Source: Bacteroidaceae bacterium
GTDB lineage: Bacteria > Bacteroidota > Bacteroidia > Bacteroidales > Bacteroidaceae
Direction of reading: 5' to 3'
DNA length: 45,896 bases
Assembly (NCBI GenBank): GCA_017617635.1
Contig: JAFZVW010000048.1
Span: forward strand, 1-45,896
Part shown: in pieces, positions 1-8,871 of the stretch
How positions within the stretch are numbered: the first letter of the stretch is position 1
How the letters are laid out: each line of letters starts with the position of its first letter
Notes under the pieces: model-generated
Told to the model about the DNA's origin: nothing
Seen by the model: only the letters and a program-made list of their open reading frames with translations
Database searches by the model: none
Translations under genes and position numbers: made by a program

Positions 1-695
1 GCGTAACCCAACTCCTGATAAACGTAGGCACCCGAGTTGCAGAGCAGGTCGCTGTGCACCATCACGCAACGCAGGTTGGGGAAGTCCTTCAGTTTCTCCA
101 CCAGTTTAGGCATATCGGGCAGCAGCATGGTGCTGTCCTTGCCCTTCATGAGCATACGCTCGATGGGATCGAAACCGATGCCACCGACAATCTTCTCCTT
201 GTCGTAGCCCTTTTTCACGTAGTAAGCCACTACGATGTCGGCCAGTTCAAGGACGTGGCGCTGACAGGTGCGGAAGCTAACCTCCACACAATCGCACAGT
301 ATGCCGTCGAGCAGTGTCTCGATGAACTCAGCGCTCACCTTGTCGCCAGGGATACGGAATCCCAGCGAGTCGATGCCGCGGTTCAGGATGTCCAGAGCCT
401 TTGCGTTTGCCTCCTTGGCATCCTCTGCCTTGATGTTCTGACGCACATACCAGGCATTGTCGGCCTTTTTGTTACCTCTCACGAACGGAAACTCGCCAGG
501 CAAGGCATTGACGAGGGGCAATTTGTCCACGTCCTCCTTCCTGTAGAACGGTTCCATGGAGAAACCTTCGTTGGTTCTCCACACCATCTTCTTCTGATAG
601 TCGGCACCCTTGAGGTCTACCTCAATTTTGTCACGCCATTCCTGACGCGAGGGCGCAGTAAAATCAGAGAAGAGTCTTTCTTTACTATCTGCCAT
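1..695 (-). CDS. mutA: Methylmalonyl-CoA mutase small (beta) subunit, 3' end cut by the window
   Basis: The protein begins MADSKERLFSDF and about 231 residues are visible before the window edge. This is the non-catalytic small subunit of the B12-dependent heterodimeric mutase that interconverts methylmalonyl-CoA and succinyl-CoA. That reaction is the cytosolic step of propionate production in Bacteroidales. The visible part contains the start of the TIM-barrel-like domain (segments IGGIGFDPIERML and VMVHSDLLCNSGAYV). The ATG at 695-693 is the first in frame and follows a good promoter at 731-761. The MeaB chaperone of this enzyme lies 29 kb away in the same window, which supports the call. 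Family assignment is by recognition of the sequence. The C-terminal cobalamin-like domain is outside the window. Confidence 0.88.
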   Translation of the reverse strand, partial: MADSKERLFSDFTAPSRQEWRDKIEVDLKGADYQKKMVWRTNEGFSMEPFYRKEDVDKLPLVNALPGEFPFVRGNKKADNAWYVRQNIKAEDAKEANAKALDILNRGIDSLGFRIPGDKVSAEFIETLLDGILCDCVEVSFRTCQRHVLELADIVVAYYVKKGYDKEKIVGGIGFDPIERMLMKGKDSTMLLPDMPKLVEKLKDFPNLRCVMVHSDLLCNSGAYVYQELGY

Positions 696-730
696 ATTTT
701 TTTAATATGAATAATGTTAATTTTACCAAA

Positions 731-761
731 CAAAAGTACACATTTTTCCTTAGCTGACAAA
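731..761 (-). promoter_or_regulatory. Bacteroidota-type promoter for mutA
   Basis: Read on the minus strand, TACTTTTG (738-731) matches the TAnnTTTG -7 element. TTTG (761-758) lies exactly 19 bases upstream as the -33 element. The mutA ATG at 695 follows after a short AT-rich leader. Confidence 0.7.
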
Positions 762-802
762 ATTAAATAAGCTATTTTACACCGAGCTATCGTTTTTTTA
801 AG

Positions 803-810
803 TAATTTTG
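803..810 (+). promoter_or_regulatory. Probable -7 element for the transporter/topB/porE run
   Basis: TAATTTTG fits TAnnTTTG and lies 33 bases before the ATG at 844. The best -33 candidate (TTTA at 776-779) is imperfect and 23 bases away, so only the -7 element is well supported. Confidence 0.5.
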
Positions 811-843
811 CACGAAAAGCATAAACGTACTTAAAATAATACT

Positions 844-2580
844 ATGGATTGGTTATACAGCCTATTTACCAACACCGAGAGCGTAGGGCACATCGTCGTA
901 ATCTACGCACTGGTCATCAGTGTGGGACTATTGCTTGGCCGCATCAAATTTGCAGGCATTTCGCTAGGTGTGACGTTTGTCCTGTTTGCAGGCATATTGC
1001 TGGGACATATATACCATGCCGCAGGAATTGCGTCGGAAGTCGGAGGCTTTGCAGCACCGGGTAATGTACTGACATTCATACAGGATTTCGGACTTATTCT
1101 GTTTGTGTACTGCATAGGTCTGCAGGTAGGTCCCGGATTCTTCGAGAGCTTCAAGACCGGTGGTCTTAAGATGAATGCAATAGCAGTCGGAATAATCCTG
1201 CTGAATGTACTTTGCTGCATCTGCCTGTATTTTGCCGTATTCTACAAGGGAGGTCCTATCAGCGGAAAGAACAGCATTGACCTTGCCATGATGGTAGGTG
1301 TCCTGTGCGGTGCCATCACAAACACTCCGGGCCTGGGTGCTGCTACCGAAGCCTGCAACAACATCTTCGGAGCCAACGCACCATCCATTGCCAACGGCTA
1401 TGCCTGTGCATACCCGCTTGGTGTGGTAGGTATCATCCTGGCAACAATAGTAGTACGCTATCTTACACGCACATCCCTGAAAGATGCGCAGAAGGAGATT
1501 GAGGACGAAAAGGCAGCCAACCCGCATGCAACACCCCACCGTATGACCATCAGCGCCAGCAACCCCGCATTGGCAGGCAAGAGCATTCTGCAGATCCGCA
1601 CTTTCATCGGACGCGACTTTGTCTGCAGCCGTCTCCTGCACGAAGGTCATGTATGCATACCCAACCGTAACACCACCATAGCCTTGGGCGACAAACTGTA
1701 TATGAACTGCGCCCTGGACGATGCCGAAGCCATAGTAGCCTTTATCGGTCCCGAGGAGCATATCGAGTGGGAAGAGCAGGACGTAAAGCTTGCCACCAAG
1801 CACATCCTCGTAACACAGTCAGCCGTAAACGGCAAGACAATAGGCGAAATGCATTTCTCCAGCATTTACGGATGTACCGTTACCCGTGTACGTCGCGGCG
1901 ACCTGAATCTGTATGCCGAGCAGAACCTGCGCCTGCAGATTGGTGACCGCATCGTTGTCAACGGCCCCGAGGATCAGGTCGACCGTATTGCCGCAACGAT
2001 GGGCAACTCCGTCAAGAAACTGAACCATCCCAACCTGACCGGTATCTTCGTAGGTATCTTCGTAGGTATTATTTTCGGTGCCATCCCCGTAGCAATTCCA
2101 GGCGTACCTACTCCGGTAAAACTTGGTCTTGCAGGCGGTCCACTGATTATTTCAATTCTGATTGGAGCATACGGATGGAAGCTCAAGCTTAATGCCTATA
2201 CCACAACCTCGGCAAACATGATGCTGCGGGAAATCGGTCTTGCCCTGTTCCTTGCCAGTGTAGGCATCAAGGCAGGTGCACAGTTCCTGGAAACCGTCGT
2301 TGACGGCGACGGCATCAACTACGTATGGTGCGGCTTCCTGATTACCGTCGTGCCTATCCTGATTATGGGTATCATAGGTAGGAAAGTTGCCAAAATCAAC
2401 TTCTTCACCCTGATGGGCCTTATTGCCGGTTCCAATACCGATCCACCAGCACTGGCATTCGCCAATCAGACGGCAGGAAACGACTCTCCCGCAGTAGGCT
2501 ATTCCACAGTATACCCGCTGAGCATGTTCCTGCGAATACTCACGGCACAACTGATAATCCTGCTGTTGTGTACCGCATGA
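844..2580 (+). CDS. AspT/YidE/YbjL-family putative transporter
   Basis: A 578-residue inner-membrane protein of the aspartate:alanine exchanger superfamily. About five hydrophobic helices (residues 1-205) are followed by two cytosolic RCK_C (TrkA-C) domains, at about 230-300 (MTISASNPALAGKSI onward) and 318-390 (ILVTQSAVNGKTIGEMHF onward). A second helix block runs from about 395 to 578, with the conserved-looking stretch LMGLIAGSNTDPPALAF. The helix-RCK-RCK-helix layout and length are typical of the family. The transported substrate cannot be read from the sequence; dicarboxylates or amino acids are the family precedent. topB follows 32 bases downstream on the same strand. Confidence 0.85.
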   Translation: MDWLYSLFTNTESVGHIVVIYALVISVGLLLGRIKFAGISLGVTFVLFAGILLGHIYHAAGIASEVGGFAAPGNVLTFIQDFGLILFVYCIGLQVGPGFFESFKTGGLKMNAIAVGIILLNVLCCICLYFAVFYKGGPISGKNSIDLAMMVGVLCGAITNTPGLGAATEACNNIFGANAPSIANGYACAYPLGVVGIILATIVVRYLTRTSLKDAQKEIEDEKAANPHATPHRMTISASNPALAGKSILQIRTFIGRDFVCSRLLHEGHVCIPNRNTTIALGDKLYMNCALDDAEAIVAFIGPEEHIEWEEQDVKLATKHILVTQSAVNGKTIGEMHFSSIYGCTVTRVRRGDLNLYAEQNLRLQIGDRIVVNGPEDQVDRIAATMGNSVKKLNHPNLTGIFVGIFVGIIFGAIPVAIPGVPTPVKLGLAGGPLIISILIGAYGWKLKLNAYTTTSANMMLREIGLALFLASVGIKAGAQFLETVVDGDGINYVWCGFLITVVPILIMGIIGRKVAKINFFTLMGLIAGSNTDPPALAFANQTAGNDSPAVGYSTVYPLSMFLRILTAQLIILLLCTA

Positions 2581-2612
2581 TTTTTTCCTGAACGACTAAA
2601 CACACTGCACCA

Positions 2613-4472
2613 TTGATTGTCTGTATTGCCGAGAAACCCTCTGTCGCCAAGGATATTGCCAAAGTCATAGGCGCCAATGTGTCCAAGGACGGATACATGG
2701 AAGGTAACGGATACCAGGTCACCTGGACCTATGGTCACCTGTGCGAGCTCAAGGAGCCCCACGAGTACCACAGCCAGTGGCGATACTGGTCTTTGGGAGC
2801 ATTGCCCATGATTCCCGAGCGCTTTGGCATACGACTGAAGAACGACAAGGGAATCGCGCATCAGTTTCAGGTAATCCAGTCGCTCATGCAGAATGCCGAC
2901 AGCATCATCAACTGCGGTGATGCCGGGCAGGAAGGAGAACTCATCCAGCGCTGGGTCATGCAGCTGGCAGGAGCCAAGTGTCCTGTCATGCGCCTGTGGA
3001 TTTCCTCCCTAACCGAAGAAGCAATACGCGAAGGATTCCAGACACTCAAGGACCAGAGCCATTACCAGAGCCTGTACGAGGCAGGACTCATGCGTGCAAT
3101 AGGCGACTGGACGTTGGGAATGAATGCAACCCGGCTGTACACCCTCAAATACCGTTCAAACGACCGAACCAAAGGCCCCGGCCAGGTGCTCAGCATAGGC
3201 AGGGTGCAAACCCCTACCCTGGCGCTGATTGTACGCCGCCAGCAGGAAATCGAGAATTTCGTGCCCACCAAGTACTGGGTTCTGACCACCACCTACCGCG
3301 ATACGGTCTTCAACGTCATCATGGACGATGACGAGGATGACAATGCCGCTGACGGGAAAAACAAAAAAGAGCGTACGCCCAAGGGCTTCAAGACACAGGA
3401 GGAAGGACAGGCGGCAATGGATGCCATACGCGACCTGCCTTTCAAGGTAACCAAGGTCGAGAAGAAGAACGGCAAGGAAGCCCCTCCACGCCTGTTCGAC
3501 CTTACCAGCCTGCAGGTGGAGTGCAACAAGAAGTTCGGGTATTCTGCCGAACAGACGCTCAACCTGATTCAGAGCCTGTACGAGAAGAAAGTAGCCACAT
3601 ACCCACGCGTGGACACCACTTTCCTGCCAGACGACATATACCCCAAGTGTCCGCAGATACTTAACGGCCTTCGCGATTACTTCCCGCTTATGGAACGCAT
3701 CAAGGGCCAGAAACTGCGCAAGGGGAAGAAATACTTCGATTCGTCAAAGGTCACCGACCACCACGCAATTATCCCGACAGGTCAGTCAGCCAACAACCTG
3801 AACGAAGCCGAGCGGAAGGTCTTTGACCTGATTGTACGCCGTTTCATCGGCATTTTCTATCCCGACTGCCTTTTCGAAACGACAACGGTCACAGGACAGG
3901 TGGGAGACCTGGGATTCAAGACTACCGGAAAGCACATCACCGACCCCGCATGGCGCATACTGCTGCCTACAGCAAATACCGACAACGCCGGCGAGGAGAA
4001 AGTCCTGCCGGCATTCGCCAAAGGCGAGGAAGGCCCCCATGTACCGGATTTGGCAGAAAAGCAGACGACACCCCCCAAGCCATACACCGAGGCAACCCTG
4101 CTGCGTGCTATGGAAACTGCCGGAAAAACCGTCGAGGACGAAGAACTGCGCGATGCGCTGAAGGAAAACGGCATCGGGCGTCCGTCTACCCGTGCCGCCA
4201 TTATCGAAACGCTGTTCCGCCGCCGCTACATACGCAAGGAGCGCACATCCCTGTGGGCAACGGCTACAGGCGTCGAGCTCATAGGAATCATACACGAGGA
4301 ACTACTCAAAAGTGCCGAACTCACCGGTATCTGGGAGCGTAAGCTGCGTCAGATAGAACACAAGCAGTACGACGCACACCAGTTCCTGGACGAACTCAAG
4401 CAGATGGTCAGCGACCTTGTCCTCGAAGTAATGCGTGACAACAGCAACCGTCACGTTTCCCTAACACAATAA
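2613..4472 (+). CDS. topB: DNA topoisomerase III
   Basis: A 619-residue type IA topoisomerase that decatenates and relaxes DNA by passing single strands. The N-terminal TOPRIM domain begins IVCIAEKPSVAKDIA and carries the acidic motif DAGQEGE near residue 105. The active-site tyrosine is about Y330 in the motif TYPRVDT. The C-terminal half has the usual ENGIGRPSTRAAIIETL segment near 517-533. The start appears to be TTG at 2613: an in-frame TGA lies at 2589-2591, no ATG or GTG occurs between them, and homologues begin right at this residue. It follows the transporter by 32 bases and precedes the PorE-like gene by 28, so co-transcription is likely. Confidence 0.92.
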   Translation: MIVCIAEKPSVAKDIAKVIGANVSKDGYMEGNGYQVTWTYGHLCELKEPHEYHSQWRYWSLGALPMIPERFGIRLKNDKGIAHQFQVIQSLMQNADSIINCGDAGQEGELIQRWVMQLAGAKCPVMRLWISSLTEEAIREGFQTLKDQSHYQSLYEAGLMRAIGDWTLGMNATRLYTLKYRSNDRTKGPGQVLSIGRVQTPTLALIVRRQQEIENFVPTKYWVLTTTYRDTVFNVIMDDDEDDNAADGKNKKERTPKGFKTQEEGQAAMDAIRDLPFKVTKVEKKNGKEAPPRLFDLTSLQVECNKKFGYSAEQTLNLIQSLYEKKVATYPRVDTTFLPDDIYPKCPQILNGLRDYFPLMERIKGQKLRKGKKYFDSSKVTDHHAIIPTGQSANNLNEAERKVFDLIVRRFIGIFYPDCLFETTTVTGQVGDLGFKTTGKHITDPAWRILLPTANTDNAGEEKVLPAFAKGEEGPHVPDLAEKQTTPPKPYTEATLLRAMETAGKTVEDEELRDALKENGIGRPSTRAAIIETLFRRRYIRKERTSLWATATGVELIGIIHEELLKSAELTGIWERKLRQIEHKQYDAHQFLDELKQMVSDLVLEVMRDNSNRHVSLTQ

Positions 4473-4500
4473 AAGGACTCCCCCGCACGTTATTACGTAT

Positions 4501-6495
4501 ATGCGTATAGTGACAAGATTGTGCATTGTTATTGCAACCGTCGCCACACTGTGTGGATGCGGTGCGGACAATATTGCCAAAAAGGGAGACCAGTTTTACG
4601 CTATAGGCGAATATTTCGATGCCGCTGCCGAGTACAAGAAAGCCTACGCCCAGACAAAGGCCACCGACAAGGCCAAGCGTGGTGAGCGTGCATGGAAAAT
4701 GGCAGAATGCTATCGCAGGATAGGCTATTGCGCAAAGGCTGTAGGAGGCTATCAGAATGCCATCCGCTACAAGTACGAAGACCCCAATGCAATGCTCTGG
4801 CTGGCAAAGATGCAGCACAAGATGGGCAATTACAAGGATGCTGCCAAGTCGTATCGAGCATGTCTGGATGCCGATCCCACAGACACTTTGGCATACTATG
4901 GCCTGCTGGGATGCGAGCAAGCCCCGGGATGGAAGGCGGCAGGATCGCTGTATTCCATCAAGAAGGAACCCATACTGACAAGCCGCAGAAGCGACTACAG
5001 CCCTGCCCTGACAGGCGACGACTGGGATCAGGTCTACTTTTCCACCACACGCAACCAAGCCAAGGGCAGCGAGTTGAGCGGCGTTACAGGTGCACGAATG
5101 GCGGATATCTTCTTCTCGAAAAAAGACGACAAAGGCAAATGGACACAACCCGAAGCTGCCGAAGGCGAGATTAACACCGATTACGAAGAAGGCGCATGCT
5201 GCTTTACGCCAGACGGCAAGACAATGTATTTCACACGCTGCACCTATGACCCCGAATACCCTCGCTACGCACAGATAATGTACAGCAACCGCAGCGATGC
5301 CGCATGGAGCAAGCCGCAGGAATTCTACATCAGCAACGACACACTTACGACATTTGCCCACCCGGCAGTTTCAGGCGACGGCAAATGGCTATATTTCAGC
5401 AGCAACATGCCAGGCGGACACGGCGGATACGATATCTGGCGCATAGCCCTTGACGAACACGGGCTTTCAGCACCCGAGAACCTGGGCAGCCGCATCAACA
5501 CCCCCGGAAACGAGATGTTCCCCACATGCCGCTATAACGGAGAGCTGTATTTCTCCAGCGACGGCCTTCCGGGAATGGGCGGCCTTGACCTTTTTGTAGC
5601 CAAGCAGGACACCCTGGGCGCGTGGACAGCCAAGAACCTGCGTTCTCCGATGAATTCAGCCGGAGACGACTTCGGCATGACCTTCGAGGGAGTACACAAC
5701 CGGGGACTTTTCAGCACCAACCGCGGAAACGGTCGCGGATGGGACGAGATTATGAGCTTCGTTTGCCCCGAAATCGTACAGTCAATCAAGGGTTGGGTCT
5801 ACGAGAAGGACGGCTACGAACTGCCCGAAGGCCTTGTGTACATGGTAGGTAACGACGGTACCAACCTGCGCCTTACCCTGCGCAGCGACGGAAGCTTCGA
5901 ACAAGTTATAAAGCCCGGTGTCGACTATGTCCTGCTGGGAACCTGCAAGGGATACCTCAACCACAAGGAGGAAATCAGGGTCGACACCAGCAGCGTAAGC
6001 CGTCAGCACGTATTGCAGTTCCCCCTGGCCAACATCACGGCTCCCGTGCTCATCCGTAACGTCTTCTACGCATTTGACAGTGCCGAGCTTACCGAGAACA
6101 GCACACAGGCGCTGGACAGCCTTGTAACCCTGTTGAACGAGAATCCCAACGTCACCATCGAGCTCAGCGCACACTGTGACTACCGCGGCCCCGAGGAATA
6201 CAACCTGAAACTCTCCCAGCGACGTGCCGAAAGCGTTGTACGCTATCTTATCCGGCACGGTATTGACGACAAGCGCCTGTCGCCAGTGGGATATGGCAAA
6301 ACACGGCCAAAGGTCATCACACGCAAACTGGCAGAGCAGCACAAGTTCCTGCACGAGGGAGACACCCTTAGCGCCGAATTCATCCAGGCCCTGCCAGAAC
6401 CTGCCCAGCAAGATATCTGCAATGCCCTTAACCGCCGTACCGAATTCCGCGTGCTAAGGACTACCTACGGACTTTTTGACAAGAAAGAGCAGTAG
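4501..6495 (+). CDS. PorE-like OmpA-family lipoprotein (TPR, PD40 propeller, CRD-like, OmpA_C)
   Basis: 664 residues. A lipoprotein signal is visible with lipobox L17-C18-G19-C20. Domains in order: tetratricopeptide repeats (about 25-130), WD40-like PD40 beta-propeller (about 150-420, with YFSSNMPGGHGGYDIW-type blades), a carboxypeptidase-regulatory-like fold (about 430-510), and a C-terminal OmpA peptidoglycan-binding domain (about 520-655, starting VFYAFDSAELTEN, with RRAESVVRYLIRHGI). This exact order is described for PorE (PG1058) of the Porphyromonas type IX secretion system, where it tethers the PorLKMN machinery to peptidoglycan. PorQ, another type IX component, lies in this window. 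A general OmpA-family anchor is the alternative. The 3' end overlaps the convergent queH fusion by 35 bases. Confidence 0.75.
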   Translation: MRIVTRLCIVIATVATLCGCGADNIAKKGDQFYAIGEYFDAAAEYKKAYAQTKATDKAKRGERAWKMAECYRRIGYCAKAVGGYQNAIRYKYEDPNAMLWLAKMQHKMGNYKDAAKSYRACLDADPTDTLAYYGLLGCEQAPGWKAAGSLYSIKKEPILTSRRSDYSPALTGDDWDQVYFSTTRNQAKGSELSGVTGARMADIFFSKKDDKGKWTQPEAAEGEINTDYEEGACCFTPDGKTMYFTRCTYDPEYPRYAQIMYSNRSDAAWSKPQEFYISNDTLTTFAHPAVSGDGKWLYFSSNMPGGHGGYDIWRIALDEHGLSAPENLGSRINTPGNEMFPTCRYNGELYFSSDGLPGMGGLDLFVAKQDTLGAWTAKNLRSPMNSAGDDFGMTFEGVHNRGLFSTNRGNGRGWDEIMSFVCPEIVQSIKGWVYEKDGYELPEGLVYMVGNDGTNLRLTLRSDGSFEQVIKPGVDYVLLGTCKGYLNHKEEIRVDTSSVSRQHVLQFPLANITAPVLIRNVFYAFDSAELTENSTQALDSLVTLLNENPNVTIELSAHCDYRGPEEYNLKLSQRRAESVVRYLIRHGIDDKRLSPVGYGKTRPKVITRKLAEQHKFLHEGDTLSAEFIQALPEPAQQDICNALNRRTEFRVLRTTYGLFDKKEQ

Positions 6496-7594
6496 ACACT
6501 ACCCCGTCCATCCTGACGTCATGCTCCTCATGCGGCAGCTGCTCCAACAGCTGGAACGGGAAGCACACACCCATTTTATACGCTTTCAGGTTGCAAAGCA
6601 GGCGGTCATAATAACCCTTTCCCCTACCCAACCTGTGTCCTTGCCTGTCAAAAGCCATACCAGGTATTACGGCAAGGTCAATCATACTGTCTTCGCACAC
6701 CGCCGACCTACCGTCCGGCTCCAGTATACCATAGGCCCCCACCATCAGGGATTCAGGGCCGGTATATTCACACAGCACCAGGTCGTCACCCTTGACCTTG
6801 GGCAATAAGACACGCTTCCCCGAAAGCAGGGCATCCTCAAGCAGCAACTGCGTATCCACCTCGTCCGGCAAAGCATGGTACAGCAATACCGTACCGGCAT
6901 TCTGCCAAAGCGCACCCGACATTACCATACCGCATACATCAGTACTCATTTCCTTCAGTTCCTGCGCGGTATGCGCCCTCTTCAGCTCACGCATCCAGCG
7001 ACGCACATCATCCTTGCCCATCATGGGCAGACGGGCATTCAGGCTATACTCACACCCGCAATACAACTGGTTGTAGAAACCGTTCTCCCTCAGCAATTCG
7101 TTCCTACGCTGCTGCAATCCGCCCTTGCGCCAGTTACGTGCGTCAAAACGCAACGGTACCGAATCAGGAGACGCAGCATTAACCCCGTCAGCCGCCCAGT
7201 TACCTGCCAGCGCAATCTGTTCAAGGCTCTTCCAGCGGCTTGATGCCAAGGTCGACGTAAACGTCTCAATTCCCAGTTCCCTGGCCTTCGCTGCCGCACG
7301 CTGCAGGCGCATACGGAAACACTCCAGACAGCGGCTGCCACGTTCCGGCTGCTCCTCATGCCCCCTTACCCAGTTCTGCCATTCATCGTGGTCATATCTG
7401 TCCTCGATAAACTCCAAGCCCAGTTTCCCGGCATAGCGGACACATTCGTTCCTGCGAATCATATATTCTTCCTCAGGATATATATTGGGATTGGAATAGA
7501 ACAGCACCGGTTGCTCGCCATTGGCCAGCATCCACTCGATGATTGCACTCGAACACGGTGCACAGCAGCAATGCAGAAGAACTCTATGTCTCAT
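6461..7594 (-). CDS. queH: Fusion: epoxyqueuosine reductase QueH + 5-formyltetrahydrofolate cyclo-ligase
   Basis: 377 residues with two complete enzyme domains in one frame. Residues 1-188 are QueH (DUF208), the last step of tRNA queuosine synthesis, with cysteine motifs C9-C10-C11-A-P-C14, C89-L-E-C92 and Y-C179-G-C181. Residues 191-377 are 5-formyl-THF cyclo-ligase, which returns 5-formyl-THF to the folate pool. Its hallmarks are an N-terminal KDDVRRWMRELKR helix and the nucleotide-binding GRGKGYYDR motif. No stop codon separates the domains. A Met-Met pair at the junction (codons 191-192) could be the old or an internal start of the second gene. The ATG at 7594 is chosen because it begins the family motif directly; upstream in-frame sequence overlaps rsmF. 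The start overlaps the rsmF end by 11 bases, so translation may be coupled. Confidence 0.85.
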   Translation of the reverse strand: MRHRVLLHCCCAPCSSAIIEWMLANGEQPVLFYSNPNIYPEEEYMIRRNECVRYAGKLGLEFIEDRYDHDEWQNWVRGHEEQPERGSRCLECFRMRLQRAAAKARELGIETFTSTLASSRWKSLEQIALAGNWAADGVNAASPDSVPLRFDARNWRKGGLQQRRNELLRENGFYNQLYCGCEYSLNARLPMMGKDDVRRWMRELKRAHTAQELKEMSTDVCGMVMSGALWQNAGTVLLYHALPDEVDTQLLLEDALLSGKRVLLPKVKGDDLVLCEYTGPESLMVGAYGILEPDGRSAVCEDSMIDLAVIPGMAFDRQGHRLGRGKGYYDRLLCNLKAYKMGVCFPFQLLEQLPHEEHDVRMDGVVSTALSCQKVRR

Positions 7595-8795
7595 TCTCAA
7601 AAAGGCTCCATTTCCGGGTATATGTCGTACGGATACGCCATTGCTCAGGGTACAGGTTGTTGATTCTGTTTCCGACACACTTTCCAGGCCCCAGCGGCAA
7701 TCCTCTGTAACAAAGCGTAACCATTCCGCGCTCGGCCGGAACACGTACCGCCTCGCGCCGCAGATACTGCAGAGCCTCGTCGTAACTGAGCTCCACCGCA
7801 GGCCCCTCCAGCTCAAACGCCTCAGGCATTACACGCAAAGTCCGCTGCACCTTGTCCACCACATCTCCCCTCCCTTCGGTGGCGCCGGGCGATGACTCCT
7901 TCCTTATCGCACAGCAGTAGAATCCCTCACCCCTGTCACGACCCGGCAGGAAATGACGCTGTTCCAACAGTTCACCCCCCAACTGCTCACATATCCATCG
8001 GGCATTATCCTCGTCCTCGAAACGGTTGAATGTACACGTGCTATATATCAGCAGGCCTCCCGGCTTCAGCGCATGCCATATATCCTGCAGAATACCACGC
8101 TGGCGTGCCTGACACATCATCACATTCTCCATGTTCCACTCGGCAACTGCCTGTTCGTCCTTGCGGAACATCCCCCCGCCCGAACACGGAACATCCGTGA
8201 CCAGCATGTCAAAACAACCCGTCAGCGCCACAAAGTCTGCCGGATAGTTGTTCGTCACAATGCTCCTGACAGGATATGCACCATTCGCCACACGCGTCCA
8301 TTTCTGCATGTTCTCAGCCAGCACCTGGGCACGCTTTGGCATCGGCTCGTTGCTGACCAGCAGCGAACCCTCAGGCAGAAGCCCTGCCAACAAGGTCGAC
8401 TTTCCACCAGGAGCAGCACACAAATCAAGCGCAGCCAACGGCGCATTATCAGTTATGAATTGTGAATTATCAATTATGAATTCCCCCAAAAGCTTCGCAA
8501 TATACATCGACGATGCCTCCTGCACATAGTATGCCCCGGCATGCAGCATAGGATCGAAGGTAAACGGCGGCCGCTCCTTCAGATAATACGCATCATCGCA
8601 CCAGGGAACAGGATCACACTTGCCTATACCCTCGCATAAGCCGGCCAACTGCGGTACCGATGCCAGCTTCCTTTTGTTCAGGCGCACAGATACCTCCGGC
8701 TCAGTCGAAGCCAATGCCTCGCACAGCGCATCCGCCGTCTCAGCATCATACTGGCTGTGCATCAGCCTCACAAAGTCATCAGGCAATACCACCAT
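7584..8795 (-). CDS. RsmF/NOL1-NOP2-Sun family RNA cytosine-C5 methyltransferase
   Basis: 403 residues. A SAM-dependent RNA m5C methyltransferase with the motifs DLCAAPGGKST (SAM binding), DVPCSGGGMFRKD (catalytic PC region) and YSTCTFNRFEDEDN (TC nucleophile motif). A C-terminal region of about 110 residues ends in an RNA-binding module of the RsmF type. Two repeat-derived features stand out. The ATG and the first Val-Val codons come from the edge of an 11-base-phased repeat array. A 13-codon in-frame insertion (about 8445-8482, residues FIIDNSQFITDN) just before the SAM motif comes from an ATTATGAATT-type interspersed repeat. The gene lies between the GH5 gene and the queH fusion on the same strand. 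The exact rRNA or tRNA target is not readable. Confidence 0.85.
   Translation of the reverse strand: MVVLPDDFVRLMHSQYDAETADALCEALASTEPEVSVRLNKRKLASVPQLAGLCEGIGKCDPVPWCDDAYYLKERPPFTFDPMLHAGAYYVQEASSMYIAKLLGEFIIDNSQFITDNAPLAALDLCAAPGGKSTLLAGLLPEGSLLVSNEPMPKRAQVLAENMQKWTRVANGAYPVRSIVTNNYPADFVALTGCFDMLVTDVPCSGGGMFRKDEQAVAEWNMENVMMCQARQRGILQDIWHALKPGGLLIYSTCTFNRFEDEDNARWICEQLGGELLEQRHFLPGRDRGEGFYCCAIRKESSPGATEGRGDVVDKVQRTLRVMPEAFELEGPAVELSYDEALQYLRREAVRVPAERGMVTLCYRGLPLGPGKCVGNRINNLYPEQWRIRTTYTRKWSLFENET
8445..8482. repeat. ATTATGAATT-type interspersed repeat inside rsmF
   Basis: Tandem variants of AATTATGAATTGTGAATTAT, AT-rich in a GC-rich gene. The word ATTATGAATT recurs at 39786-39818. Here it adds about 13 in-frame codons immediately before the SAM-binding motif of the methyltransferase. 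Confidence 0.55.
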
Positions 8796-8871
8796 GAAAC
8801 TACTATGGAACTACGTTTTAACAACTATGGAACAACCATTTAACTACTTTTTAACAACCCTGGAACTACGT
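8795..8871. repeat. 11-base-phased repeat array A (7 units)
   Basis: Seven consecutive 11-base units on the plus strand starting at 8795, 8806, 8817, 8828, 8839, 8850 and 8861, each of the form T-(GG, TT or GA)-A-AC-N-AC-NN (for example TGGAACAACCA and TTTAACTACTT). The start codon of rsmF (8795-8793) shares the first base of the array. The stop codon of the GH5 gene (8846-8844) lies inside unit 5. Related arrays are at 11485, 32208 and 40870. Confidence 0.8.

Noticed and set aside
54-710. 218-codon open frame on the plus strand
   Set aside because: It is the shadow of mutA, whose minus-strand product is clearly methylmalonyl-CoA mutase small subunit.
7595-7816. N-terminal extension of the QueH fusion
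   Set aside because: It is read from within rsmF in another frame and precedes the exact family start of QueH.
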